The notes under the pieces were generated by a model. The model saw nothing but the letters and a program-made list of their open reading frames with translations. It was not told where the DNA came from and made no database searches. A program made the position numbers and the translations under genes. DNA of 64,000 nt from Claveliimonas monacensis (GTDB lineage: Bacteria; Bacillota; Clostridia; Lachnospirales; Lachnospiraceae): contig NZ_JADCKL010000007.1 of NCBI RefSeq assembly GCF_014982975.1, positions 1 through 64,000 on the forward strand, written 5' to 3'. How positions within the stretch are numbered: the first letter of the stretch is position 1; every line of letters begins with the position of its first letter. Below are positions 41,766-51,008 of this stretch, piece by piece.

Positions 41766-42788
41766 TTACTCACCGCTTTCTTCCTGGATATAATCTTCTA
41801 CGTTCTTCTCATTGATCAGTTCCACAGATACCGGAAAATACTCACTTGTATACCGCTGGGACAGGTATTCTTCCATGGCCTCCATGCACAGCCGCCCCGC
41901 CTCCTGCGCATTCACCATAATGGTGGACTGGATGACGCCTTTCTGTATGCCTTCCAGTATCTCCGGGGAAGAATAGTAGCCAATGATCTTCACCTTCCCC
42001 ACCAGATTGTAATCCCTGACACACTGGTAAGCGCTGATGGTATCCACTACATTGAGACAGACCAGCACGTCCGGGCGGTTCTCTTCATCCAGGAGAATGC
42101 CCCGCACCCGTTCCTCGGACACAAACTCCCTGTCCTCCCCTGTTCGCACAGTGGACACGGAGATATCTCTGGATGTCTGGGCAACCGTCTCGCTGATCCC
42201 TGTATAGATAAAGCTGGGGGAGCTCTCCTCCTCGTTCACCGGAACAAGCACATCCACGCTGGCTCCGTCCTTCTCCACAGCCTTCAGCACTTCCTGCCCG
42301 TACATCTCGCCCAGGGTATAGTCATTGGCCCCCACATAACTGATCCGGCCGCTGTCAGGCACATCCTCCATCAGCGTGACCACAGGGATGCCGGCTTGCT
42401 CTGCCTGGGAGATCAGGCTTTCTATATCCTCCGTGGCGTCCGTCTCTATGACGATCCCATCCACCCTGGAATCAATGGCCATGCGCACAAGCTCGGATGT
42501 GGAATAGTCTTCATTCAGCGCCGCCCCGAAATCTTCCGCATAAATACCCACCTTGGCTCCGGCAGTTCTCGCTTCCTCGTACAGGGACTCCCAGAACACA
42601 TCCGACGGATCTCCTCCCACCATGGCCACATGGTATGAATAGCTGCCCTCTTCCCCTCCGGCCTCATCTGAACCGCTTTTATCCTGGTCAAGGGAAACAC
42701 TGAAACCGATCATAATGCTCAGCACGAGAAGAACCGTGGCTGCCATGACAATATACATAAGGCGGTTGTCATCCATAAAACGCTTCAT
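41766..42788 (-). CDS. Membrane-anchored sugar-binding sensor protein (XylFII-like)
   Basis: A 340-residue periplasmic-binding-fold protein with an uncleaved N-terminal transmembrane helix (about 10-31, LMYIVMAATVLLVLSIMIGF) and no lipobox cysteine, unlike the two transport lipoproteins nearby. The outer domain has YHVAMVGGDPSDVFWESLYE, VDGIVIETDATEDIESLI, ISYVGANDYTLGEMYG and KIIGYYSSPEILEGIQKG. Position directly before the kinase gene, 3 nt apart, argues that it is a sensor subunit. In Clostridium beijerinckii the similarly placed XylFII binds xylose and activates LytS; the match here is by architecture and context, and the sugar may differ. Confidence 0.8.
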   Translation of the reverse strand: MKRFMDDNRLMYIVMAATVLLVLSIMIGFSVSLDQDKSGSDEAGGEEGSYSYHVAMVGGDPSDVFWESLYEEARTAGAKVGIYAEDFGAALNEDYSTSELVRMAIDSRVDGIVIETDATEDIESLISQAEQAGIPVVTLMEDVPDSGRISYVGANDYTLGEMYGQEVLKAVEKDGASVDVLVPVNEEESSPSFIYTGISETVAQTSRDISVSTVRTGEDREFVSEERVRGILLDEENRPDVLVCLNVVDTISAYQCVRDYNLVGKVKIIGYYSSPEILEGIQKGVIQSTIMVNAQEAGRLCMEAMEEYLSQRYTSEYFPVSVELINEKNVEDYIQEESGE

Positions 42789-42791
42789 TCG

Positions 42792-43613
42792 TTATCCTTC
42801 CCCTCTCCGGAATCCGCTTGGCAGCATTCCGTATTTCTCCTTAAACGCCCTGGAAAAGGCCTTGCTGTTTGGAAAGCCGCACTGCAGGGCAATCTCCCCG
42901 ATGGACTGGTCTGTTCTCTCCAGCAGTTCCACCGCGTGTTCCAGGCGGATCCCATCCAGATATGTCTTATAGTTTGTCAGGGCATATTTCCGGAACATCC
43001 TGGAAAGATAAGTGGGCGAATACCCGAAAGTCTTTGCCAGGGTCTCCAGGGACAGATCCCTGCTGTAATTTTTTTTCATGTAATCCGTGATGGCGGACAG
43101 CCGGTTCAGCTTCTTACCCAGCCGGACCACCTCGGGGCTGACCTCTGTCTGGCGATACTTTGTCACCAGAAGATAGACCAGCATATAAAACTGGCTCTGC
43201 ACCTTCAGCTCATACCCGCAGGCTTTCTCCGTGTAGGTGCGGAACATGTCCCCGATGAGCTTCATCACCTCTTCATCCTGGTGCCTGGAGCTGCGGGAAA
43301 AATAAATAAACCGCTCATCTGTGTAATAGTTTTCAAACGTAGAGAGCGGTATCTGCAGCACAATGGTCTTGTTTGCCTCCGGTGCGAATATGGAGTGCAC
43401 CTCATTGGAATTGACCACCATAAACTCACCGGGCCTTAAGGGATATTCCTGCTCATTGATGAAAAACGTCAGCTTTCCCTCAAAGAGCGCGAATATCTCT
43501 ATGGACCGATGCCAGTGCTTCTGCCTTATGTAATTTCCATCGCTGCCCTCGAACACAAACAACTTAAATGGTATGTCCTCATTGGGCCTTATGATCTCAT
43601 GAGAGTATTCCAT
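42792..43613 (-). CDS. AraC family transcriptional regulator with cupin sensor domain
   Basis: A 273-residue regulator. The N-terminal cupin domain (about 10-100) shows KHWHRSIEIFALFEGKLTFF and PLRPGEFMVVNSNEVHSI, with histidines that may bind the sugar. The C-terminal HTH pair (about 170-270) shows LSLETLAKTFGYSPTYLSRM and IGEIALQCGFPNSKAFSRAF. It opens the five-gene sensory operon; the sensor gene starts 3 nt after its stop. GGAGGTG lies before ATG 43613. The island thus has two AraC-type DNA-binding proteins, one phosphorylation-controlled and one probably ligand-controlled. Confidence 0.92.
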   Translation of the reverse strand: MEYSHEIIRPNEDIPFKLFVFEGSDGNYIRQKHWHRSIEIFALFEGKLTFFINEQEYPLRPGEFMVVNSNEVHSIFAPEANKTIVLQIPLSTFENYYTDERFIYFSRSSRHQDEEVMKLIGDMFRTYTEKACGYELKVQSQFYMLVYLLVTKYRQTEVSPEVVRLGKKLNRLSAITDYMKKNYSRDLSLETLAKTFGYSPTYLSRMFRKYALTNYKTYLDGIRLEHAVELLERTDQSIGEIALQCGFPNSKAFSRAFKEKYGMLPSGFRRGEG

Positions 43614-43646
43614 AAACGCACCTCCGGCTGTCTGCTGCAGACCAGT

Positions 43647-44495
43647 CTACTCTCCTCCCAGGCGTCCTGCCACGAACCAGCCCGCCACAAATGCCACAAT
43701 GCCGGCGGCAATTGTAAACACGGAGAAAGTACTCCAGTCGATCTTGATAAGGATCGCCACAGGAGACGCCACGATCAGACCGATGATGGCATAGTAGGCA
43801 TGGATCTCCGCCCGGGCAAAAATGAACTCTATGATCTTGGCAATCAGAAAGATTCCCAGCAGCACGCCGATACCAAAGGGGATCAGGATCCCACACTGTA
43901 CCAGCAGCTCCGGCACATCAAAAGCAAACAGAGCGTCCATAAAATGATTGATGGTCCGCAGGATCGTGTCGTAGTATCCAAGGAGCATCAGCATCATGGA
44001 GCCGCTCACTCCCGGTATGACCATTGTGGCCGCAGCTACAATGCCTACCAGCAGAAGTTTGATCTCGTTGATCAGTGTGAAGCTCACATCTGCGGCTTTT
44101 CCCCCGGTCTCTCCCATGACAGCCATCAGGATGACAATGGCAAAAAACACCAGGAGAGGGATCATTCTGCTGACAGTAGGCCTGTGCCCCTTTACTTTTT
44201 CAAAGATAAAGGGAAGGCTCCCTGCGATCAGTCCGCAGAAGGCAAAGTTCGTAGGGATCGGATACGTGTCCAGAAGGAACTCAAACACCCTGGACAGGAT
44301 CACGATGGCCAGAGCCGCCCCGATCAATATGGGAAGGATCAGTTTCATGCTTTTCCCAAATTCACTCTTTATGTGGGTGATGGCGTGGATCAGCTTGTCA
44401 TACAGCCCCATGGCAACCATCATGGTGCCGCCACTGACTCCCGGTATGATATTGGCCACTCCGACCACAACTCCCTGCAATATTGTTTTCAGCAT
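43647..44495 (-). CDS. DUF368 family undecaprenyl-phosphate translocase-like protein (PopT)
   Basis: A 282-residue membrane protein with about nine helices, DUF368 family. Two internal repeats are visible by their PGVSGG-type loops: VVVGVANIIPGVSGGTMM near the start and AAATMVIPGVSGSMMLMLLG in the middle, each with the conserved Pro, Gly and Ser. Members such as PopT return undecaprenyl phosphate across the membrane for reuse in cell-wall synthesis. It begins 3 nt after hisC and has AAGGAG upstream, so it is co-transcribed with that amino-acid gene. The AraC regulator gene starts 33 bp further on without an obvious terminator between. Confidence 0.85.
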   Translation of the reverse strand: MLKTILQGVVVGVANIIPGVSGGTMMVAMGLYDKLIHAITHIKSEFGKSMKLILPILIGAALAIVILSRVFEFLLDTYPIPTNFAFCGLIAGSLPFIFEKVKGHRPTVSRMIPLLVFFAIVILMAVMGETGGKAADVSFTLINEIKLLLVGIVAAATMVIPGVSGSMMLMLLGYYDTILRTINHFMDALFAFDVPELLVQCGILIPFGIGVLLGIFLIAKIIEFIFARAEIHAYYAIIGLIVASPVAILIKIDWSTFSVFTIAAGIVAFVAGWFVAGRLGGE

Positions 44496-44498
44496 TTC

Positions 44499-45560
44499 TT
44501 AATTCTCCTTTGACACATATTGTTCCAGGAACGCAAAGAGCGTCTCCATCTCCTCTTCCGTTCCCACCGTGATCCGCATGTACTGACGGATCCTGTCGCT
44601 GTCCCACCAGCGCACGTAGATCCCCGCCTCTTTCAGCGCCCGGAACATATCGCCGGCGTCGTACTCCGGATGGGTGACAAACAGGAAATTGGCGCTGGAA
44701 TCTGTAAAGGAAAATCCCATCTTCGCCAGTCTCTCTTTTGTTCTCTCCCTTGTCCCGACGATTTCTGCAACCGTCTTTTCAAAATACTCCCGGTCCTTCA
44801 CCGACTCTGCGCCGCACACAAGGGAGGCACGGTTCAGGGTGTAGGAGTTGAAGGAATACTTCACATCGTTCAGATACCGGATCAGCTTCGGGCTGGCAAT
44901 GGCATAGCCGATACGCATGCCGGCCATGGACCGTGACTTGGAAAATGTCTGGGTCACGATCAGATTATCATACTGATCCACAAGCTCTATGGCGGAAGGT
45001 CCCGCGTAATCTATGTAAGCTTCATCTACAATGACGATCACATCCCTGTTGTGCCGGAGGATATCCTCCACAAACTCCAGGTTCTCATAGATGGCGGTGG
45101 GGGCGTTGGGATTGGGGAAGATCACTCCGCCGTTAGCCCCGTAGTAGTCCTCCTTCACGATCCGGAAGTCCTCATCCACCTTTTTGCACTCATAGGGGAT
45201 CCGGTACAGCTCCGCCCACACTTTGTAGAAAGAGTAGGTGATATCCGGGAAAAAGACCGGCTTATCAGAATTAAAAAAAGTGAGGAAACACAGGGACAGG
45301 ACATCGTCGGAGCCCACTCCCACAAAGACCTGGTCTTTTCCCACCTTGTAAAAATCCGCAATGGCATCCACCAGCACGCTGCAGGCCGGATCCGGGTAGA
45401 GGCGGAAGTCCGCTGTGTCCAGCTCCCGCAGTGCCCGCTCCACCCCCGGCGCCGGGGGATAGGGATTTTCGTTTGTATTTAACTTGACCACCTTCTGCCG
45501 AGGCTGTTCCCCCGGCACATATGGCTCTACTCTCCGTATATTCTTCTCAAATGCTTCCAT
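44499..45560 (-). CDS. hisC: Histidinol-phosphate aminotransferase
   Basis: A 353-residue PLP enzyme of histidine synthesis, converting imidazole acetol phosphate to histidinol phosphate with glutamate. Visible are KLNTNENPYPPAPGVERAL near the N-terminus, FVGVGSDDVLSLCF, FPNPNAPTA, VIVDEAYIDYAG and the PLP-lysine region QTFSKSRSMAGMRIGYA. No other his gene is nearby, so this orphan copy may also act on aromatic amino acids. It follows a second aminotransferase gene by 10 nt and precedes DUF368 by 3 nt. Confidence 0.9.
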   Translation of the reverse strand: MEAFEKNIRRVEPYVPGEQPRQKVVKLNTNENPYPPAPGVERALRELDTADFRLYPDPACSVLVDAIADFYKVGKDQVFVGVGSDDVLSLCFLTFFNSDKPVFFPDITYSFYKVWAELYRIPYECKKVDEDFRIVKEDYYGANGGVIFPNPNAPTAIYENLEFVEDILRHNRDVIVIVDEAYIDYAGPSAIELVDQYDNLIVTQTFSKSRSMAGMRIGYAIASPKLIRYLNDVKYSFNSYTLNRASLVCGAESVKDREYFEKTVAEIVGTRERTKERLAKMGFSFTDSSANFLFVTHPEYDAGDMFRALKEAGIYVRWWDSDRIRQYMRITVGTEEEMETLFAFLEQYVSKEN

Positions 45561-45570
45561 GCTTCTCCCC

Positions 45571-46758
45571 TTAGAAATATTCCTTTGCCAGCTCTTTAAA
45601 CTTGGGAAGTGCGTTCACGATGGTCTCGTGGGACACACAGTAGGCCAGCCGCACATAGCCCGGGCAGGCAAAAGAGCTTCCCGGCACCATAAGGATGTGG
45701 TATTTCTTCGCCGCCGCGCAGAACTCTTTCTCGTCCTCCACCGGGGATTTCACAAAGAGGTAGAATGCGCCCTCCGGCTTAATGCATGAAAATCCGCAGT
45801 CTTTCAGACCATTGTAGAGGGTCTCCCTGTTTCTGTCGTAGAAGGAGATATCTGTCTCCTCGTCGATGCATTTTGCCACCACTTTCTGCTGCAGGGTGGG
45901 GGCGTTGACAAATCCCAGGATCCGGGTAGCCACATTGGCTGCGGAGAGCACCGTCTGGCTGTCTGCCACCTCATCCGGAATGACAAGGTAACCGATGCGC
46001 TCTCCCGGAAGGGACAGAGATTTGCTGTAAGAATAGCCCACAATGGTGTTGTCGTAATACTTTGTCAGATAGGGAACTTCCGCCCCGTCGTACACAAGCT
46101 CGCGGTAAGGCTCGTCGGAGATCAGATAGATCTGCGTGCCGTACTCCTTCTGCTTTGCCTCCATGACAGCAGCCATCTTCTTGATGGTGTTCTCGGAGTA
46201 CACAACGCCTGTGGGGTTGTTGGGGGTGTTTACAATGACAGCCTTTGTCTTCGGAGTGATCTTCTCCTCAAACTCTGCAAGCTTGGGCTGGAAGGTGTCT
46301 GTATCCGGCGAGATCTCCACAAGCACGCCGTCGTAGTTGTTTACGTAGGAACGGTACTCCCCGAAGTAGGGGGCAAAGGTGATCACCTCGTCGCCGGGAT
46401 TGATCAGTGTCTTCAGGATGACATTCAGTCCGCCTGCCGCTCCCACTGTCATGATAATATTCTTTCCTTCAAAGGAGGTTCCGAAACGCCGGTTCAAAGA
46501 CGCAGCCACAGTCTCTCTCACATCTGCGTAGCCGCTGTTGCTGTTGGTGTAGCCGTGGAGGACAACCGGGTCCTCCTCTTCAAGCAGCTCCATGATTGCC
46601 TTCTTCACAGAGGCCGGAGCCGGCACATTGGGATTACCCAGGCTGAAATCATACACATTCTCCGCGCCAAACTGCTCTGCCATTCTTGTACCTTCCTCGA
46701 ACATGGCACGGATTGCTGAGCTTCCCGCCACCATTCCTTTCATCTTCTCTGCGATCAT
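45571..46758 (-). CDS. PLP-dependent aminotransferase, aspartate aminotransferase-like
   Basis: A 395-residue class I/II aminotransferase. Marks: VYDFSLGNPNVPAPASVKKA, TVGAAGGLNVILKTL, VIVNTPNNPTGVVYS, LISDEPYRELVYDG, and the PLP lysine in GYSYSKSLSLPGERIGYLV. These are features of the Ib subgroup (aspartate, alanine or aromatic aminotransferases); the exact substrate is uncertain. It starts behind AAGGAGG and leads a three-gene run with hisC and DUF368. Confidence 0.88.
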   Translation of the reverse strand: MIAEKMKGMVAGSSAIRAMFEEGTRMAEQFGAENVYDFSLGNPNVPAPASVKKAIMELLEEEDPVVLHGYTNSNSGYADVRETVAASLNRRFGTSFEGKNIIMTVGAAGGLNVILKTLINPGDEVITFAPYFGEYRSYVNNYDGVLVEISPDTDTFQPKLAEFEEKITPKTKAVIVNTPNNPTGVVYSENTIKKMAAVMEAKQKEYGTQIYLISDEPYRELVYDGAEVPYLTKYYDNTIVGYSYSKSLSLPGERIGYLVIPDEVADSQTVLSAANVATRILGFVNAPTLQQKVVAKCIDEETDISFYDRNRETLYNGLKDCGFSCIKPEGAFYLFVKSPVEDEKEFCAAAKKYHILMVPGSSFACPGYVRLAYCVSHETIVNALPKFKELAKEYF

Positions 46759-46797
46759 TTCTTCATTCCTCCTTATTGTTATGCCTGTTTATTCTGC

Positions 46798-47706
46798 TTA
46801 AGACTGCTTCTCCTTCACAACGCCTTTTTCCACCATAAATACAGGCCTGTAGGATCTCTTTGCCTTTCTGAGTCCCTCGTCGCCTGTGTCTTCCTCACGA
46901 TTGACATACTTATAATCCATGCACTCGTGCTCCACAAACTGCTGGTTGATCATGGTGTAGGCGCCCTGTACATCCGGAAATGCCTTCTCGATATGCACCA
47001 CAAAGGTATCGGAGCAGATCGGCTCCCCTATGGTGAAGGCCACGATCTGACCGTCCACCCTGAGGATGCCTCCCGTCAGTTCCAGTTCCTTGAAAAGTCT
47101 GAGGGAATTCAGCGTGACGCACATCTCGGAGTTCTTCTCCGGATCGTCGTTGCAGCCGTTTAAATTTCTCCACTTCAGAGCCATCTGGAAGCACTCCTCC
47201 AGATTGTCGTCCGACATGGTCTCATAGTTCCAGCGCCCCTCGTAAAGAGATTTAAATTTATTGATATGGTTTCTCTTTCCGTGCAGCTTTTTCCCTGCCA
47301 GTGTACAGAGCTTCTCCGACTCGTACACGTAGTCCGCCAGATCTTCGTTGTACTCCACCTGGAACCGATCCGGATACCAGGCTTCGATCTGCTCGAAGTT
47401 GTCCGGCGTCACATTGTACAGACGGAACGGTACACTGCGCTCTTCGCTGTACTGGCAAAGCACGTCCAGCGCCTTTTTCACATCGGCAGCTTCCCCCGCC
47501 GGATAGGCGAAAGCAAAACCGTCTTCATTTTCACTCTTGAAAACCAGTGTGTTCTCTATGATGGCGTAGGTTACACCGTAAAATCTTGCCCAGAGAAACA
47601 CATTTACAAATGTTCTCTCACAGCTCCGGCTCGTGTGATGCTTGAAATAATGGGAGATGATCTCCTTATCCTCAAGCTGGGGCCGCTTAAAATCATATTC
47701 TAACAT
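46798..47706 (-). CDS. DUF2156 / phosphatidylglycerol lysyltransferase-like protein
   Basis: A 302-residue soluble protein with the C-terminal domain type of lysyl-phosphatidylglycerol synthase (DUF2156), a double GNAT-like fold. Visible are FVNVFLWARFYGVTYAI near residue 35, KLHGKRNHINKFKSLY in the middle, and INQQFVEHECMDYKYVNREE near the C-terminus. There is no membrane flippase domain as in MprF, so it could transfer aminoacyl groups to another acceptor; function is unknown. It lies between prfA and an aminotransferase gene, separated by about 30-40 nt on each side. Confidence 0.78.
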   Translation of the reverse strand: MLEYDFKRPQLEDKEIISHYFKHHTSRSCERTFVNVFLWARFYGVTYAIIENTLVFKSENEDGFAFAYPAGEAADVKKALDVLCQYSEERSVPFRLYNVTPDNFEQIEAWYPDRFQVEYNEDLADYVYESEKLCTLAGKKLHGKRNHINKFKSLYEGRWNYETMSDDNLEECFQMALKWRNLNGCNDDPEKNSEMCVTLNSLRLFKELELTGGILRVDGQIVAFTIGEPICSDTFVVHIEKAFPDVQGAYTMINQQFVEHECMDYKYVNREEDTGDEGLRKAKRSYRPVFMVEKGVVKEKQS

Positions 47707-47737
47707 ATAAAATATCAGTCCTTATTTATTCTCATTC

Positions 47738-48811
47738 TTACTCTTCGTTCATATTTGCCAGTTTCGCCGCCTGGTCTGCCGCGATCAGGCTGTCGATGAT
47801 CTCGTCCAGATCCCCGTTCATGACGCTGTCCAGCTTGTGCAGGGTCAGCTTGATCCTGTGGTCTGTCACGCGCCCCTGGGGGAAGTTGTAGGTACGGATC
47901 TTCTCGGACCGGTCTCCTGTACCGATCTGACTGCGGCGCGCTTCCGCCTGGGATGCCTGCTGCTTCTCCATCTCCAGATCATACAGCTTGGACCGCAGGA
48001 GACGGAACGCCTTCTCCTTGTTCTGGAGCTGGGATTTCTCCGTCTGGCTGTAGATCACGATACCTGTAGGATAATGGGTCAGACGAACGGCCGAGTCCGT
48101 GGTGTTGACGCACTGTCCGCCGTTTCCGGAGGCTCTCATGACGTCGATACGGATATCCTTCTCGTCGATGACCACATCCACTTCCTCCGCCTCGGGCATG
48201 ATGGCCACTGTGATAGTGGACGTGTGGATACGGCCGCCGCTCTCCGTCTCAGGCACCCGCTGCACACGGTGAACACCGCTCTCGTACTTCAGGCGGGAGT
48301 AGGCCCCCTGCCCGGTGATCATAAAGACCACCTCCTTGAAGCCGCCGATACCGTTCTCATTGACGGAAATCAGCTCTGTCCGCCATCTGCGTCCTTCTGC
48401 ATAGTGGACATACATGCGGTATACTTCCGCCGCAAAAAGAGCCGCCTCGTCTCCGCCGGCTCCGGCGCGGATCTCCACGATTACGTTCTTGTCATCGTTA
48501 GGGTCCTTGGGAAGAAGAAGGATCTTCAGCTTCTGCTCCAGCTCCTCCACTCTTGCCTTGGACTCATTTAACTCCTCCTTGGCAAGCTCCTTCATCTCCT
48601 CGTCTGTCTCTTCCTCCAGCATCACCAGGCTGTCCTCGATGGCCTGGTTGTTTGCCTTGTACTCTTTATATGCCTCCACAATGGGGGCCAGGTCATTCTG
48701 CTCTTTCATCAGCTTCCGGAAGCGGTCCTGGTTGTCTGCCACACCCGGCTCTGAAAGTTCGTTCATGATCTCTTCATAACGTACAAGCAGATCATCCAAT
48801 TTATCAAACAT
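47738..48811 (-). CDS. prfA: Peptide chain release factor 1
   Basis: A 357-residue RF1 that reads UAA and UAG stop codons. The GGQ motif that triggers peptidyl-tRNA hydrolysis is in [18 protein letters not shown]; the codon-recognition region and [16 protein letters not shown] are present, and the C-terminus has [23 protein letters not shown] 48811 follows AGGAGG; an ATG at 48832 precedes the ribosome binding site and is less likely. Directly upstream is prmC, whose product methylates the GGQ glutamine, a conserved pairing. Confidence 0.96.
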   Translation of the reverse strand: MFDKLDDLLVRYEEIMNELSEPGVADNQDRFRKLMKEQNDLAPIVEAYKEYKANNQAIEDSLVMLEEETDEEMKELAKEELNESKARVEELEQKLKILLLPKDPNDDKNVIVEIRAGAGGDEAALFAAEVYRMYVHYAEGRRWRTELISVNENGIGGFKEVVFMITGQGAYSRLKYESGVHRVQRVPETESGGRIHTSTITVAIMPEAEEVDVVIDEKDIRIDVMRASGNGGQCVNTTDSAVRLTHYPTGIVIYSQTEKSQLQNKEKAFRLLRSKLYDLEMEKQQASQAEARRSQIGTGDRSEKIRTYNFPQGRVTDHRIKLTLHKLDSVMNGDLDEIIDSLIAADQAAKLANMNEE

Positions 48812-48839
48812 GTTCTTTCCTCCTGCATTCATTTACACT

Positions 48840-49721
48840 CTATTTATTGTACATGCCCATGACAACACGGTCAAGTCCGGCAAGATCCTTTTTCCCCTGG
48901 ACACAGGTAAAGCCGGCCTCCCGGAGGAGCCGGGACACTTCTTCGCGCTGGTCATGTCCGATCTCAAGGATAAGCCAGCCCCCCTGCTTCAGATGACTTC
49001 CTGCACCGGCTGCAATCCTGCGGTAAAAGTACAGACCGTCCTCGTGGCCGTCCAGGGCGATATAGGGATCGTGGAGCCGCACTTCCGCCTGCAGTTCCTC
49101 TATGACGTCCCTCCGGATATAGGGCGGGTTGGACACGATCATATCGCAGGTTCCTTCCACCTTCTCAAAAAGATCGCTTCTGAAAAGCCGGACGTCGGCT
49201 CCCAGTTCCCGGCAGTTCACGCCTGCCGTCTCCAGGGCTGCCTCCGATATATCCGCACCTTCAAACCGGCTCTCCCGAGACACTTTTCCTTGCTTTCTTC
49301 CTATTAAATATAAACTGGCAGCAATGCAGCCGGACCCGGTGCACAGATCCAGCACCCGCATCCCCGGCTCCAGCTTCTCAAGGGCACACTCCACAAGGGT
49401 CTCCGTATCCTGCCGCGGGATCAGCACATGCTCATTGACCCGGAAGGGATATCCCATAAACTCCTGCACGCCTGTAATGTGCTGGAGAGGGATCCGCATG
49501 GCCCGCTTTTCCACCGCCTCCCAGAAGGCGCAGACCTTCTCCTGCGGCAGTTCCCGGAAAGGATCCATCAGATAGTCCTGGGCAGTCACACCGGCTGCGT
49601 ACTCCAGTAGAAGACTGGCGTCCAGGGGGGCTTCCTCTATCCCACACCCGGCCAGCTTCTCCGCCGCCTCCCGCATCAGCCCTCTAAGCTGCCTCGTCTG
49701 CGTCAAAGTTTTCTCTTTCAT
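48840..49721 (-). CDS. prmC: Release factor glutamine N5-methyltransferase
   Basis: A 293-residue SAM-dependent methyltransferase that modifies the glutamine of the GGQ motif in release factors. It has the HemK-type helical N-domain with LMDPFRELPQEKV, IPLQHITGVQEFMGYPF, VLDLCTGSGCIAASLY (SAM site) and the catalytic VSNPPYIRRD. ATG 49721 follows GGAGG and overlaps the DUF1385 gene by 38 nt; the ATG at 49736 lies upstream of that site. The downstream prfA gene encodes a substrate. Confidence 0.94.
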   Translation of the reverse strand: MKEKTLTQTRQLRGLMREAAEKLAGCGIEEAPLDASLLLEYAAGVTAQDYLMDPFRELPQEKVCAFWEAVEKRAMRIPLQHITGVQEFMGYPFRVNEHVLIPRQDTETLVECALEKLEPGMRVLDLCTGSGCIAASLYLIGRKQGKVSRESRFEGADISEAALETAGVNCRELGADVRLFRSDLFEKVEGTCDMIVSNPPYIRRDVIEELQAEVRLHDPYIALDGHEDGLYFYRRIAAGAGSHLKQGGWLILEIGHDQREEVSRLLREAGFTCVQGKKDLAGLDRVVMGMYNK

Positions 49722-50625
49722 ATTTCCTCCAGTCAAAGACGGCCTCCACCGCCTGGATCGCCACCTCGATCATACTGTCATCCGGCTCTTTTGTAGTCAG
49801 CTTCTGTATGGCAAGCCCGGGCCTGCTGAACAGGTTGATCACCGGATTGTCCGAGTTTCCCGCTGCTTTCAGTACTTCATAGGAGATACCCGCGATGACC
49901 GGCAGAAGGGCGATACGCACCACTACCCGCATAACCGGTGACTCCACCTGGACCAGAAGCAGCAGAATGATACTGATCAGCAGGACAAAGAAGAGAAAAC
50001 TGGTGCCGCACCGCTTGTGCTGTCTGGAGCTGGCCCGCACGTTCTCCACAGTCAGAGGAAGGCCGTGCTCAATGCAGTTGATACACTTATGCTCCGCTCC
50101 ATGATACATGAATGTCCTCTGTATATCCTCTGTCCTTGAGATCAGAAGAATGTAGATAATAAAGATTCCAATGCGCACAAATCCCTCGATCACCGTCCGT
50201 ACATGATAGGATGAAACAAGAGGTTTCAGAAACCCGGACAGGAAGTAGGGAAGTATCATAAATATACCTACCGCCAGCACAATGGAAATGGTCATGACAC
50301 CGCGCATGAGCCATTTTTCCTGGCGCTCCTTCTTCTCTTCCTCCTCCCTTGTACGCTCTTTCTGTTCTTCATCCTCATCCTCATAAAAGCTGGCGGAGTA
50401 AGTCAGTGTCTTCATGCCAAGCACAAGGGAATCGATAAAGTTGAAGATGCCTCTCACAAAAGGGATCCTGGCCAGTGCGCCCACTCTCCCGGCAACCCCG
50501 GTATAGCGGTCTTTCGTCACTTCGATCTGTCCGTCCGGCTTTCTCACCGCCACGGAGTACTCTTCCCTGTGTTTCATCATGATCCCTTCCAGGACCGCCT
50601 GGCCGCCTATATTCGATGATTTCAT
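49684..50625 (-). CDS. DUF1385 family membrane protein
   Basis: A 313-residue protein of the DUF1385 family (sometimes labelled putative metal-dependent enzyme). It begins NIGGQAVLEGIMMKHREEYS, the family hallmark, has GIFNFIDSLVLGMKTLTYSA, three or four membrane helices between about 100 and 240, and YHGAEHKCINCIEHGLPLT with His and Cys residues that could bind metal. Function is unknown. It is conserved in Clostridia between rpmE and prmC, as here. ATG 50625 has AAGGAGG upstream. Confidence 0.88.
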   Translation of the reverse strand: MKSSNIGGQAVLEGIMMKHREEYSVAVRKPDGQIEVTKDRYTGVAGRVGALARIPFVRGIFNFIDSLVLGMKTLTYSASFYEDEDEEQKERTREEEEKKERQEKWLMRGVMTISIVLAVGIFMILPYFLSGFLKPLVSSYHVRTVIEGFVRIGIFIIYILLISRTEDIQRTFMYHGAEHKCINCIEHGLPLTVENVRASSRQHKRCGTSFLFFVLLISIILLLLVQVESPVMRVVVRIALLPVIAGISYEVLKAAGNSDNPVINLFSRPGLAIQKLTTKEPDDSMIEVAIQAVEAVFDWRKYERENFDADEAA

Positions 50626-50664
50626 AGATGTCCTCCTTGTCACTGCCGTATCCTCTGTTATGAA

Positions 50665-50696
50665 AAAGGGTTGAGATCGTAAAATCTCAACCCTTT
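50665..50696 (-). terminator. Terminator after rpmE
   Basis: AAAGGGTTGAGAT pairs with ATCTCAACCCTTT around a 6-nt loop; on the minus strand TT and CAT follow the T-run. It separates rpmE from the DUF1385-prmC-prfA genes, though partial read-through is likely given their conserved order. Confidence 0.85.
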
Positions 50697-50706
50697 CGCC
50701 GTCGTC

Positions 50707-50910
50707 TTATTTGTCCAGGCCGTATTTCTTGTTGAACTTATCTACACGTCCGCGAGCCTGAGCGGCTTTCTGCTGTCCTGTGTAGAATGGATGGCACTTG
50801 GAGCAGATTTCTACGTGGATATCTTCTTTTGTAGAACCAGTCACAAATGTGTTTCCACAGTTGCATGTTACAGTTGCCTGATAGTAAGCTGGATGTATTC
50901 CTTCTTTCAT
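50707..50910 (-). CDS. rpmE: 50S ribosomal protein L31, zinc-binding form
   Basis: A 67-residue L31. Four cysteines in VTCNCGNTF and [12 protein letters not shown] form the zinc site, so this is the C-plus form rather than the zinc-independent paralogue. The end, [12 protein letters not shown], is typical. It lies between rho and DUF1385, the usual clostridial order, and is followed by a strong terminator. Confidence 0.96.
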   Translation of the reverse strand: MKEGIHPAYYQATVTCNCGNTFVTGSTKEDIHVEICSKCHPFYTGQQKAAQARGRVDKFNKKYGLDK

Positions 50911-51008
50911 TGCCTTTCACCTCTTCTTTATTCTCTCGCGCCAGAGCGCAATAATCTTATTCGTTTTCTAAACAGCTCTGTAATTGTATCATAAAACTTC
51001 TGCCTTGT

